Program-made: the position numbers and the translations under genes
The notes under the pieces: model-generated
Database searches by the model: none
Seen by the model: only the letters and a program-made list of their open reading frames with translations
Told to the model about the DNA's origin: nothing
Origin: Firmicutes bacterium UBA5493
GTDB lineage: Bacteria > Bacillota > Limnochordia > Darwinibacteriales > Darwinibacteriaceae
Length of the DNA: 64,000 bases
Reading direction: 5' to 3'
NCBI GenBank assembly: GCA_002424045.1
Contig: DIPH01000020.1
Coordinates: 37,262-101,261, forward strand
Part shown: one piece after another, positions 7,511 through 15,805 of the stretch
Layout of the letters: each line of letters begins with the position of its first letter
Numbering within the stretch: the stretch's first letter is position 1

Positions 7511-9776
7511 TTCTCTGTTTTTGTTTCCTTTTCTAGCTCTGGGAATCTACTTAGGTTCCCAGGGCTATCTCAACGTTGCGGTGATATCAACATTCTTTAG
7601 CGGCCTCTTAATTCTATGGCTCTACTTAGCCTATCGAGGTAGGGCCGTTGGGCGCTGGTTGTTTGGACTCGTTATGATTTTAGGAATGCTCCTGGTGGGT
7701 TACTTGTCTGGGCTTCCCGAAAAGGCGTGGATCACTCCCATGGAAGGAGAATACACCGGCAGAGTCTATCAAGTGCAGGCACTCGCCTTTGATCGGCGTG
7801 TCTTGGTTCGCCTTTCATCCACAGGGCTGCGAGTTGCGGTGCATCTCCCATTGGAGGAGAACCCAAGGGTGGGCGATGAAATAACCTTTTCCGGAACCAT
7901 AAGTGAGGCTAGGGAGGCACCGAACCCTGGCGTCTTTTGCTATCGCCAGTACCTTCGGCGTTTAGGTGTTTTTGGTGTTTGTTACCCTGATGTCTATGAA
8001 GTGCAAGCGGCAGTCCGAACCGGACTACTTACCTCGCTGCGGACATGGCTCCGTAGTAACGTAGTGACTCAGGTTCGCGATCCAGGTTTAGTGCTAGCCC
8101 TAGTGCTGGGCGAGCGTGACCAACTAGGCCAGGAACGTCAAGAAACCTGGCGCCGTCTAGGAATCTCTCACCTCCTGGCAATTTCCGGCATGCATGTGGG
8201 TTTTGTCGCTTTGGGCTTAGGACTTGTAGTCAGGCGCCTTCCCCTTGGACCTTTGACAAGGCTTGTAGTGATTCAGGGGGCCCTCTTAGCTTATGTGGTT
8301 GTGGCCGGTAGTGGGGCATCGGCCTGGAGAGCTCTTCTCATAAGTGTGCTAGGAAGCTACGCTACCTTGATGGGGCTTCGTCAAGACCCTTTGCATCTTT
8401 GGGCCACAGTGGGCTGGCTATTGCTGCTGGTTAAGCCCACCTTAGTGTTTGATACAGGGTTCGCCCTATCCTTTGCGGCCTCGGGAGGAATTCTACTATG
8501 GAGCCCGGTTCTGAAGGTGAGCAGTTGGTGTAGCAACCGAATCTTGGGGTATGTGGTCAGTTCACTTGCCATCTCCATGATAGCGCAGCTTAGTCTTGCC
8601 CCTCTCTTGTTGGGTTACTTTGGGGAGATGGCCATTTTAGGACCTCTGGCAACCTTGGTCTTCTTGCCCTTTGTGGTGGTTTTGATGATTGGTGGTTTAC
8701 TTGTTGCCCTGGGTTTGGGATCCTTGGGAATTGGGCTTGGGCTGAATGCTGTGATGCGCGTGATGGGTGCTCTGGAAAGCATGCTGATCCCCTTCGCCGC
8801 ACAGTGGAGACTTGGACCTTGGACTCGGGCTGAGGTTTATCTGTGGTGGTTTCTCTTCATTTATGCCGGGTGGCGATTGCGCAAACCCCGGTTAACGAAA
8901 CCTAAAAGGACTGTAGCTCAACTTATCACCATTGCAGTTGTACTATTCTTCATATCTTGCTTGCCGCCTGCACTTCGAAGGCCTCTAGAAGTTACTGCAG
9001 TCAATGTGGGCCAGGGGGATTGTTACTTTGTAAAGACTCCAAGTGGTTTACATCTCTTGATCGATGGAGGTGGCGATTCGCCTTACTGGCAAGAGCGGGG
9101 CAGAAATGTAGGCGAAGAGCGTCTCATACCCTATTTGCAGCATCGGCAAGTATCTCGGATCGATTATGTGGTTGTCTCCCATCATCACGAGGATCATCTC
9201 TTCGGTCTACTGGCTGTTTTAGAACATCTTGAAGTGGGCATGGTGATCGATAATGGCTATGAGCATACCAGCCCAACCTATGAGCGTTTCATGGAGCTCG
9301 TGGTGGCTAAGGATATTGACTACTATGCGGCTCGCGCTGGGGACAGCCTGAAACTCGGTGACGGCATTACTCTTCGTATTCTCTACCCAGAGTCTCTAAG
9401 ACCCAATCTCCCTTCCCCCCACAATAACAACTCTTTACTGCTTCGCTTGGAATATGGGGGAGTGCACCTCTTATTCACAGGGGACTTGGAGAATGCTGTT
9501 CTTTATGACCTTGTACATGACTCTATTCATGATCTAAGCGCCGGATGGTTGAAAGTTCCGCATCATGGTAGCCGGGGGAGTCTTCTTGAAGAATTCTACG
9601 AGGTTGTTAACCCCAATTGGGCCGTCATATCGGTGGGACCAAACAGTTTTGGGCACCCCCATAGCGAAGTTACCGATTTCTTGGACCAGAGCAAAATCAC
9701 ATGGCGCACAACACAAGAGGGACCCATAACTTTTCATGTTTGGTGGGGACTTTGGGGAAGGTTTACCTCGCCTTGA
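7488..9776 (+). CDS. comEC: DNA internalization channel ComEC/Rec2
   Basis: ComEC forms the membrane channel that imports one strand of transforming DNA. The 762-residue protein has N-terminal helices and an OB-like extracellular region, the Competence domain (around ISHLLAISGMHVGF), and a C-terminal metallo-beta-lactamase domain from about residue 500: VNVGQGDC, DGGGD, SHHHEDHL, FTGDLE and VPHHGS. The metal-binding SHHHEDH motif is intact, so the domain may act as a nuclease. Starts at TTG 7485, ATG 7488 or ATG 7494 all overlap comEA. The comEB gene of Bacillus is missing between comEA and comEC, as in many clostridia. Natural competence is inferred only; no comG or comK genes are in view. 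Confidence 0.93.
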   Translation: MSMLRPSNSLFLFPFLALGIYLGSQGYLNVAVISTFFSGLLILWLYLAYRGRAVGRWLFGLVMILGMLLVGYLSGLPEKAWITPMEGEYTGRVYQVQALAFDRRVLVRLSSTGLRVAVHLPLEENPRVGDEITFSGTISEAREAPNPGVFCYRQYLRRLGVFGVCYPDVYEVQAAVRTGLLTSLRTWLRSNVVTQVRDPGLVLALVLGERDQLGQERQETWRRLGISHLLAISGMHVGFVALGLGLVVRRLPLGPLTRLVVIQGALLAYVVVAGSGASAWRALLISVLGSYATLMGLRQDPLHLWATVGWLLLLVKPTLVFDTGFALSFAASGGILLWSPVLKVSSWCSNRILGYVVSSLAISMIAQLSLAPLLLGYFGEMAILGPLATLVFLPFVVVLMIGGLLVALGLGSLGIGLGLNAVMRVMGALESMLIPFAAQWRLGPWTRAEVYLWWFLFIYAGWRLRKPRLTKPKRTVAQLITIAVVLFFISCLPPALRRPLEVTAVNVGQGDCYFVKTPSGLHLLIDGGGDSPYWQERGRNVGEERLIPYLQHRQVSRIDYVVVSHHHEDHLFGLLAVLEHLEVGMVIDNGYEHTSPTYERFMELVVAKDIDYYAARAGDSLKLGDGITLRILYPESLRPNLPSPHNNNSLLLRLEYGGVHLLFTGDLENAVLYDLVHDSIHDLSAGWLKVPHHGSRGSLLEEFYEVVNPNWAVISVGPNSFGHPHSEVTDFLDQSKITWRTTQEGPITFHVWWGLWGRFTSP

Positions 9777-9805
9777 TTAGAATTAGAAGAGAGAGGTGAT
9801 GGACT

Positions 9806-10798
9806 GTGACTGCACAAGAAATCCTCCAAGAAATCGAAACGGAACCTCTACCTCGTGTCCTCTTTGTCCACGGACCTGAGACAGTGTGGCATGATCGGAT
9901 TTTCACTGCACTGAAACACCGCAATTCCAAAGACAGCCTAGCTGAGTTTAACTGGTCGGTCTTCTATGGGAGCAAAGACATGGACCTTGAACCTCTTTTG
10001 TTGGAACTCGGTATGGTTCCGTGGGGTGATGGACCAAAGATTGTCGTCTTGAAGAACGGGGAGTCAGTTCCAGCAGCAATTATGGAGCACTTGGCTTCTT
10101 GGCTGGAGCAAAACCTGAAGACCAATTGCTTCGCTCTCTTCGTCGATAAAGTGGACCAGCGCTTGAAATATGTGAAAATCCTACGCCAATTCGCGCTGGA
10201 GGTTGAGTGTGAAGCACTGCAAGGAGATGCACTCCTTCGTCATGTTGTGGATTTGTGCACGCGGGAGGGTAAGAAGATGAAGCGGGAAACAGCTGAGCTG
10301 TTTCTAAACCGGGTTGGACATGATCTGCTGATGATACAAAACGAATTGGAGAAGCTGTTCGCTTTTAGCGAGGGGCAAGAGGAAATAACCTGCTTTGATG
10401 TTCAGAGCATCTCCTCACTTTCGCCTGCACAAATCGTCAACCACACTGTCTTTCAAATGACGGATTTTATTGTTCAGAAAAGACGCCAAGAGGCCTTGGG
10501 CGTTCTAAATGTGCTCTTGGCAGCAGGTGAGCCCGCTCTACGTATTTTGCCCTTAATCGAGAGGCAACTGCGCCTGGTGTTGGCAGCTAAGACGGCCGAG
10601 ACCAATCTGGACGATGTAGCGAAGCAGATGGGCGAAACGAACTCCTATGCCTTGAGGAAAGTCCAGAAGCACGCTAAGAAATACGACCTCCAGGAGATCT
10701 TCAGTGGATTTCAAGAGGTCTTGCATGCTGATCGCGAATTGAAACTTGGAGTTCCTGGTGACCAGGTTTTGAGCGATTTAATTGTTAAGCTCACCTAA
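9806..10798 (+). CDS. holA: DNA polymerase III subunit delta
   Basis: The delta subunit of the clamp loader opens the beta sliding clamp. The 330-residue protein has the family plan: an AAA+-like N-terminal domain without a Walker A motif, LPRVLFVHGPE at the start, a middle segment EALQGDALLRHVVDLCTREG, and a C-terminal collar domain with LLAAGEPALRILPLIERQLR. The start is GTG 9806, after GAGAGAGGTGAT. Position between comEC and rpsT is the same as in Bacillus subtilis (yqeN). Confidence 0.92.
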   Translation: MTAQEILQEIETEPLPRVLFVHGPETVWHDRIFTALKHRNSKDSLAEFNWSVFYGSKDMDLEPLLLELGMVPWGDGPKIVVLKNGESVPAAIMEHLASWLEQNLKTNCFALFVDKVDQRLKYVKILRQFALEVECEALQGDALLRHVVDLCTREGKKMKRETAELFLNRVGHDLLMIQNELEKLFAFSEGQEEITCFDVQSISSLSPAQIVNHTVFQMTDFIVQKRRQEALGVLNVLLAAGEPALRILPLIERQLRLVLAAKTAETNLDDVAKQMGETNSYALRKVQKHAKKYDLQEIFSGFQEVLHADRELKLGVPGDQVLSDLIVKLT

Positions 10799-10812
10799 AA
10801 CTAGGGTAAAAC

Positions 10813-10841
10813 AAAACGCCTCATCCATGTGGAAGGGCGTT
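10813..10841 (-). terminator. rpsT terminator
   Basis: On the minus strand an AACGCC / GGCGTT stem is followed by a T-rich tail (TTGTTTTA). Next to it, at 10845-10860, lies a separate perfect 16-base palindrome GGGTAGCATGCTACCC. The pair sits between the convergent holA and rpsT genes. Confidence 0.7.
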
Positions 10842-10862
10842 GTCGGGTAGCATGCTACCCAA

Positions 10863-11123
10863 TTATGCTTGTTTAGCTAGATGTCTGGTCAAACGGGACT
10901 TCTTGCGCGAAGCAGCATTCTTGTGAATGAGACCCTTAGCAGCCGCTTGATCTAAAGCTTTAAATGCCTTTTGAAGGTGGGCAGGTGCGTTTGCGGGCTC
11001 ATTCGCCAAAGCGGCCTCGTATTTCTTAATCGTGCTTCTTAAAGCCGATCGATGAGCGGCATTACGTGCACGTTTGGATTCGTTAACACGGATTCTCTTT
11101 TCAGCTGATTTTGAAGTGGCCAA
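10863..11123 (-). CDS. rpsT: 30S ribosomal protein S20
   Basis: S20 (bS20) is a three-helix protein that binds 16S rRNA early in 30S assembly. The 86-residue sequence is very basic and matches the family throughout: SAEKRIRVNESKRARNAAHRS at the N-terminus and LIHKNAASRKKSRL at the C-terminus. A strong GGAGGTG site precedes the ATG. It is transcribed alone, on the opposite strand to its neighbours, from its own sigma-A promoter, as in Bacillus. Confidence 0.97.
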   Translation of the reverse strand: MATSKSAEKRIRVNESKRARNAAHRSALRSTIKKYEAALANEPANAPAHLQKAFKALDQAAAKGLIHKNAASRKKSRLTRHLAKQA

Positions 11124-11157
11124 ACCAATTCACCTCCTCGGGCAAAATTACCATGTA

Positions 11158-11186
11158 ATTATAACATTAGAATGCAGGAAGTTCAA
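11158..11186 (-). promoter_or_regulatory. Sigma-A promoter of rpsT
   Basis: On the minus strand TTGAAC (11186-11181) is separated by 17 bases from a perfect TATAAT (11163-11158), placing the start of transcription about 25 bases before the rpsT start codon. Confidence 0.8.
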
Positions 11187-11253
11187 TAGTCTGCGGTGGG
11201 TTGGAATAACGTTTTTTCTTTCGGTTAATCTAAAGTAGACTGGAGGAGAGAAC

Positions 11254-12339
11254 ATGTCGAAAGCGAGCGAACAGGATCGTCTGTTTGAAAAGTACAATAT
11301 TCGCACAGATCTAGCTTTAGAATCCCATCAAGCCGTCATCGAACAGGAAGGACCCCCAGAGCTACCTGGCGTTAAAGTCCATACAGAGAAAGAAGAGGGG
11401 ATCACCCTTACCCGGATAACTGTGGAAAACGACATCGGTGCTCAGATGATGGGCAAAGCTCCTGGAAATTATTCCACTTTAGAAGCCCCCGGGCTCCGGG
11501 TACACAATCGAGATCTCCAAGAACGCCTCGCGGAACTCTTGGCCGCAGAGATCGAATGGTTCTTTCAACAGGCAGAACTGGGAGAAGAAGATGCTGTCCT
11601 GGTCGTGGGCCTGGGCAACTGGAATGCGACCCCCGATGCCCTAGGTCCTAGGGCTGTAGAAAACCTCATGGTGACCAGGCATCTTTTGGAGATGTCCCCG
11701 CCAGAATTGCGCCACGGTTTGCGTCCCGTTTCAGCCATTTCTCCTGGAGTCTTAGGCCTTACCGGAATCGAAACGGGAGAGATAATTATGGGGGTAGTAG
11801 ACCGCATTGGTGCCAAAGCGGTGATCTGCATTGATGCTTTGGCAAGTCGTAGTGTCGACCGCCTTTGCAGCACCATTCAAATCTCCGATACGGGAATTCA
11901 TCCTGGCGCGGGGGTCGGCAATCGCCGTTTAGCCATTAACAAGGAAACCCTTGGTATTCCCGTTATTGCCATTGGAGTACCCACTGTGGTTCATGCCGTG
12001 ACGATTATCTCCGATGCTATGGATCTCATTGAAAAGGGTAGTGTTCAAAACCCTGAAGGAGAACAGCCGCCCCAACGTGTCCAATTTAGTGTGGATCCAG
12101 GGGCCATCTTGGGGAATCCAAAACAGCCGCACAACGCCAATCCCCAGAACGACACTGGCCTGTTCCACAAGCGGCAGATTATGAGCCAGGTCCTCGAACC
12201 CTACTTCGGTAGCATGATTGTTACTCCAAAGGAGATCGACTTACTTATTGAAGAGGTATCGGATGTCATCTCCGGCGCCCTAAATACTTCATTCCACGAG
12301 GGAGTCAGTTATGATGAAGTTTTTAAGTACTTGAGTTAG
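11254..12339 (+). CDS. gpr: Germination protease GPR
   Basis: GPR is the aspartic-type endopeptidase that degrades SASPs in the first minutes of germination. It is made as a zymogen and removes its own N-terminal propeptide. The 361-residue protein matches the family: the propeptide region contains RTDLALES, which resembles the SASP cleavage sequence, followed by VENDIGAQMMGKAPGNY, VVGLGNWNATPDALGPRAV and ISDTGIHPGAGVGNRR. The start ATG is eight bases after GGAGGAG. The substrate gene is in the same window at 2,205. Expression in the forespore under sigma-G is expected from the family; I could not define the promoter with confidence. Confidence 0.95.
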   Translation: MSKASEQDRLFEKYNIRTDLALESHQAVIEQEGPPELPGVKVHTEKEEGITLTRITVENDIGAQMMGKAPGNYSTLEAPGLRVHNRDLQERLAELLAAEIEWFFQQAELGEEDAVLVVGLGNWNATPDALGPRAVENLMVTRHLLEMSPPELRHGLRPVSAISPGVLGLTGIETGEIIMGVVDRIGAKAVICIDALASRSVDRLCSTIQISDTGIHPGAGVGNRRLAINKETLGIPVIAIGVPTVVHAVTIISDAMDLIEKGSVQNPEGEQPPQRVQFSVDPGAILGNPKQPHNANPQNDTGLFHKRQIMSQVLEPYFGSMIVTPKEIDLLIEEVSDVISGALNTSFHEGVSYDEVFKYLS

Positions 12340-12341
12340 TC

Positions 12342-12836
12342 TTATCTTTGTAGGGGGTGGGTGATCAAGATGTGGCCGCCAATGGACTCAATGATCGCGC
12401 CGTCGACTAAGATTTGGACCCTTTCGACGTCTGGGAATTCGGTGAGGGTCTTGACGATGGCCTCCACGAGATAGGCTTCCATTAAGGAGCCTCCACCGAA
12501 GTCATCTGTAATCTCGGGACTAAAATTAGCCGTGGCGAGTGAGTCCCTGACAGTCAAATCCAGGAGTTTCGTGCCCTTAGGCACCGACGCAAGTAAATCT
12601 TCATGCTCAAGGGGACCGTTAAGCAGTGCCTGCACCGCCGAGGCCGGGCTCAGCGGCCCCTTTATTTGTCTTTCCACGGGGACGAGGTAAAAGTCTGTGG
12701 GGGTGGATTCGATCAGATAAATCACCACACGACTCTCGTCCACGGATCTTTGTCTATGTAACGAAAAAACGGTGTACGCACCGATTACCAGCGCGATAAT
12801 CACCAAATTGACAACAAATGTCTTAAGTCTGCACAT
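12342..12836 (-). CDS. GerMN-domain membrane-anchored protein
   Basis: A 164-residue protein with one N-terminal membrane helix (about residues 8-25) and no lipobox cysteine, then a GerMN (Spore_germ) domain: VIYLIESTPTDFYLVPVERQI, SPASAVQALLNGP, VPKGTKLLDLTVRDSLATANFS and VERVQILVDG. GerMN domains are found in the germination lipoprotein GerM and in other cell-wall or spore proteins. It is encoded convergently to gpr with only two bases between the stops, and divergently from spoIIP. The context suggests a sporulation role, which is inference. No promoter could be chosen reliably. Confidence 0.8.
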   Translation of the reverse strand: MCRLKTFVVNLVIIALVIGAYTVFSLHRQRSVDESRVVIYLIESTPTDFYLVPVERQIKGPLSPASAVQALLNGPLEHEDLLASVPKGTKLLDLTVRDSLATANFSPEITDDFGGGSLMEAYLVEAIVKTLTEFPDVERVQILVDGAIIESIGGHILITHPLQR

Positions 12837-12928
12837 GTGATCATTCCTTCCCCAGGAAAAAGCCTGCCTCTAGTCTAACATATTTTCTCTTGCTAACAAA
12901 TATATTTGGCAAGAGAAGAGGTGGTGAC

Positions 12929-14026
12929 ATGCGTTTTCGGCTCAGGAGGGTGTATTCCCGGATTCGTCGCCGTATCCAGACTCTAAAGCAAGGCTTTCAA
13001 GTAATCCCCCTGATGGTTCTGGCGCTCCTACTGTTGTCCCTCTCTCTGAGCGGATATTATCTATTGTTTAAGGAGAGTGGCTTCGACCATTCATTGGCTA
13101 AACGCCTTCTTGACCAGGGAATGCCTACTACAGCCCGAAGTTTTGTTGATGAAACCTCTGGCGATCGATTTGATTTAGCGTCCTTTCTGCACTGGCTTAC
13201 CAGCTTCAACCTTCAGGATCCGTTGAGTCTGATTGAGGCCACACTACCGGTTTCCCTCCATGGAGTGGTGGACATGCGGATGTGGGAGGAGCGTCCTTTT
13301 GTATTTATTCAGGAATTATCCTTTGCACCGGACCCTGTGCGACCACCATCGGTTCTAGATTCTCCGTCCGTAGAGTCCATGGAAGTGCGTCTCACAGGTC
13401 CTAAAGTCCTGATTTACCACACCCACACATCAGAGAACTATTTGGGACGAGCCGGCGTTTCCAACCAACCAAGGCAAGCCCACTACCAATTTCGCAATAT
13501 GGCTGATCCTACAATCACAGGGGTAATGGCAGTAGGACGTCACCTCTCCAATGCACTAACGAGCCTGGGAGTGCAGACTGTCCATGAAAGTCGCATTCAC
13601 ACTTTACCGACCATCAACAGTTCCTATAGCAACTCAGAAAAGACGGTACGGGAAATTCTCAGCAAACAGAAGGATTTTGATATGGTGATCGACTTACACA
13701 GGGATGCCGGAGTACCCAATCCCACAGTGGTCATTAATGGTCGCGAGGTGGCTCGTCTTGTGCTCGTGGTAGGAACAGCACAGAATATACCTCTATCCCA
13801 TCCCAATTTCCAAGAAAACCTAGATTTTGCCTATAAAATAAAGAGTGTGTGTGATGCGATGTATCCTGGCCTTATGCGTCCTGTACAGGTGCACAGAGAG
13901 GCCAGGTATAATCAACACTTGCATCCCGCAAGCCTAATTGTGGAGCTCGGATCGGTGGAGACCACTCTGGAGGAAGCTTTGTTAGCAGCAGAATTGCTGG
14001 CCAGTGTTTTGGTTAAGGTGCTCTAA
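12929..14026 (+). CDS. spoIIP: Stage II sporulation protein P (SpoIIP)
   Basis: SpoIIP is the amidase/endopeptidase of the DMP complex that thins septal peptidoglycan to start engulfment of the forespore. The 365-residue protein has a basic N-terminus, one membrane helix at about 24-46, and the SpoIIP domain with the metal-site motif VLIYHTHTSE (His164, His166, Glu169), VIDLHRDAG, and VELGSVETTLEEA near the C-terminus. The frame opens at TTG 12890, but ATG 12929 has AGAGGTGG directly upstream and gives the expected N-terminus. The gene lies after gpr as in Bacillus. Confidence 0.94.
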   Translation: MRFRLRRVYSRIRRRIQTLKQGFQVIPLMVLALLLLSLSLSGYYLLFKESGFDHSLAKRLLDQGMPTTARSFVDETSGDRFDLASFLHWLTSFNLQDPLSLIEATLPVSLHGVVDMRMWEERPFVFIQELSFAPDPVRPPSVLDSPSVESMEVRLTGPKVLIYHTHTSENYLGRAGVSNQPRQAHYQFRNMADPTITGVMAVGRHLSNALTSLGVQTVHESRIHTLPTINSSYSNSEKTVREILSKQKDFDMVIDLHRDAGVPNPTVVINGREVARLVLVVGTAQNIPLSHPNFQENLDFAYKIKSVCDAMYPGLMRPVQVHREARYNQHLHPASLIVELGSVETTLEEALLAAELLASVLVKVL

Positions 14027-14071
14027 CAGGATTTAGCTCTTCGAAGGCGAATCATTCAAGTTGTTGCCATC

Positions 14072-14133
14072 GATGAATGCAAAGCATTCATCTAGGATGT
14101 TTCATGCTACTAAAGTCGCTACGTGAAACATCC
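14072..14133 (+). other. Two adjacent perfect hairpins upstream of murJ
   Basis: Hairpin A at 14072-14092 is GATGAATGC / GCATTCATC around an AAA loop (9 bp). Hairpin B at 14095-14133 is GGATGTTTCA / TGAAACATCC around a 19-base loop (10 bp). Neither is followed by a T run, so neither looks like a plain terminator. They fill the gap between spoIIP and murJ and would sit in the 5' leader or at the spoIIP 3' end. Confidence 0.6.
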
Positions 14134-14153
14134 ACAAAGAGGAGCGAGATAGG

Positions 14154-15731
14154 TTGGAGAACGAAAACAGGGAGCAGGTGGCTAAAGCTGCCTCCATCGT
14201 AATGCTGGCCATTTTGGTCAGCCGCATTCTAGGGTTTATTCGGGAAAGGGCTGTCGCGGAAGTCTTTGGTAGAACTGCTACCACAGACGTGTTTTTTGCT
14301 GCCTTTGCCTTGCCAGATTTAATGTACCAGCTCTTAGTAGGGGGAGCCTTGAGTTCCGCCTTTATTCCGGTTTTTACTGAGTACCTAGCCAAGGATGACG
14401 AGAAAGAAGCTTGGCATGTGGCAAGTGTTTTTTTGAATACTACATTTTTGATACTCTTGCTCGTCATGATTTTGGGTGTAATCTTCACCCCGTACCTCGC
14501 GCCTTTAGTTGGGGTGGGGTTTTCTGGTGAGCAAAGGGATCTCTTGGTACTTCTCATGCGAGTGACCTTTCCGGCCGTGTTTTTCACTGCTTTAGCAGGC
14601 CTATGTATGGGAGTACTACACTCCTACCAGGTATTTCTCCTACCAGCACTAGGGCCTATCATCTACAACCTGGGTCAGATTTTGGGTGCCTACATCTTGG
14701 GACCCCTCATCGGCATTATGGGCATGGCGGTCGGAACAGTCCTTGGAGCTTTAGGGAATTTCTCCATTCAGTTTCCTGCAGTCACGGGCAGAGCGAAAAA
14801 GCATTATCGGCCCGTTCTGGATTTTAAGCACCCAGGTATCCGTCGGATGGGAATGCTGATGCTCCCCGCTATTCTTGGGCTATCCATTTCTCAGTTAAAT
14901 GTCATTGTCAGCCAAAATCTGGCATCCACCTTGGAGACGGGGTCCATTGTGGCACTTCGTCTGGCAAATCGTCTGATCAATTTTCCCCTAGGCATTTTTG
15001 CCATGGGTATTTCCACTGCCGTTTTTCCTACCCTGGCTCGGCTAACGGCTCGAGGCCAGACAGAGGAATTTAGCACAACTCTCTCCTTTGGTCTACGAAT
15101 TGTCTTTTTTATCACCATTCCCTCCGCTTTTGGTATGGCCTTCTTAAGGGTGCCTATCGTCCGTTTGCTGTTTGAAAGCGGTGAGTTCTTCCAAGCGGAC
15201 ACTTTGGCCACGGCCTTCACCCTTCTTTTTTATGTACCGGGTTTGATTGCACAGGCGGCTCTGCAAGTGACGACGCGGGGTTTTTACTCCCTGCAGGATA
15301 CGAAAACCCCTGTAAAAATCGGTTTTGTCACTGTGGTGCTGAATTTCCTCTTGAGTTTGGCCCTTTTGAGCTGGACAGACCTGGGGTCCGGGGGATTGGC
15401 TTTCGCTTATTCTCTGAGCTCCATCTTTAACATGGTTCTTGCTCTGAGAATCTTAGGAAGACGACTTGGTGGTTTAGTCGATAAACGCCTTTTGAGCACC
15501 TTCCTAAAATCCAGCATTGCTTCGTTGGCTATGGGCGTGAGTGCGTTTTTCACTGCGTCGGTATTGGAGTCGAATTTATCTATGGCGTCCAAACTCGCAC
15601 AGTTGGTGCAAACTTTCGCGGCCATTGGCGTTGGTGTCCTTGTCTATTTTGTTCTTAGTGTAGTCTTGAAAATGGAGGAAACCCAGTTCCTCTTGGGACT
15701 CCTTCGGAAGAAACTTAAGGCTGGGCGCTAG
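14154..15731 (+). CDS. murJ: Lipid II flippase MurJ (MviN family)
   Basis: MurJ moves lipid II across the membrane for peptidoglycan synthesis. The 525-residue protein has the 14-helix MviN plan; recognisable segments are SRILGFIRERAVAEVFG, AFALPDLMYQLLVGGALSSAFIPV and LPAILGLSISQLNVIVSQNLAS, including conserved arginines and the short cytoplasmic loops of the MOP fold. The start is TTG 14154, eight bases after GAGGAGCGAG. In Bacillus subtilis this slot holds a small gene instead, so murJ here is a lineage-specific arrangement. A spore-cortex role is possible but not shown. Confidence 0.92.
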   Translation: MENENREQVAKAASIVMLAILVSRILGFIRERAVAEVFGRTATTDVFFAAFALPDLMYQLLVGGALSSAFIPVFTEYLAKDDEKEAWHVASVFLNTTFLILLLVMILGVIFTPYLAPLVGVGFSGEQRDLLVLLMRVTFPAVFFTALAGLCMGVLHSYQVFLLPALGPIIYNLGQILGAYILGPLIGIMGMAVGTVLGALGNFSIQFPAVTGRAKKHYRPVLDFKHPGIRRMGMLMLPAILGLSISQLNVIVSQNLASTLETGSIVALRLANRLINFPLGIFAMGISTAVFPTLARLTARGQTEEFSTTLSFGLRIVFFITIPSAFGMAFLRVPIVRLLFESGEFFQADTLATAFTLLFYVPGLIAQAALQVTTRGFYSLQDTKTPVKIGFVTVVLNFLLSLALLSWTDLGSGGLAFAYSLSSIFNMVLALRILGRRLGGLVDKRLLSTFLKSSIASLAMGVSAFFTASVLESNLSMASKLAQLVQTFAAIGVGVLVYFVLSVVLKMEETQFLLGLLRKKLKAGR

Positions 15732-15740
15732 TGCATTGTT

Positions 15741-15768
15741 TTGCGATCGCCCCTTCCTATGTTATAAT
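15741..15768 (+). promoter_or_regulatory. Sigma-A promoter of lepA
   Basis: TTGCGA (15741-15746), a 16-base spacer and a perfect TATAAT (15763-15768) lie 38 bases before the lepA start codon. Confidence 0.7.
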
Positions 15769-15805
15769 GTGAGCAGATTATTTTTAAAAAGGAATTGGTA
15801 AAGGT

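Noticed and set aside
10845..10860. 16-base perfect palindrome between holA and rpsT as a regulatory site
   Set aside because: It is next to the rpsT terminator in a convergent gap and most likely part of the termination region, so it is noted with that feature only.
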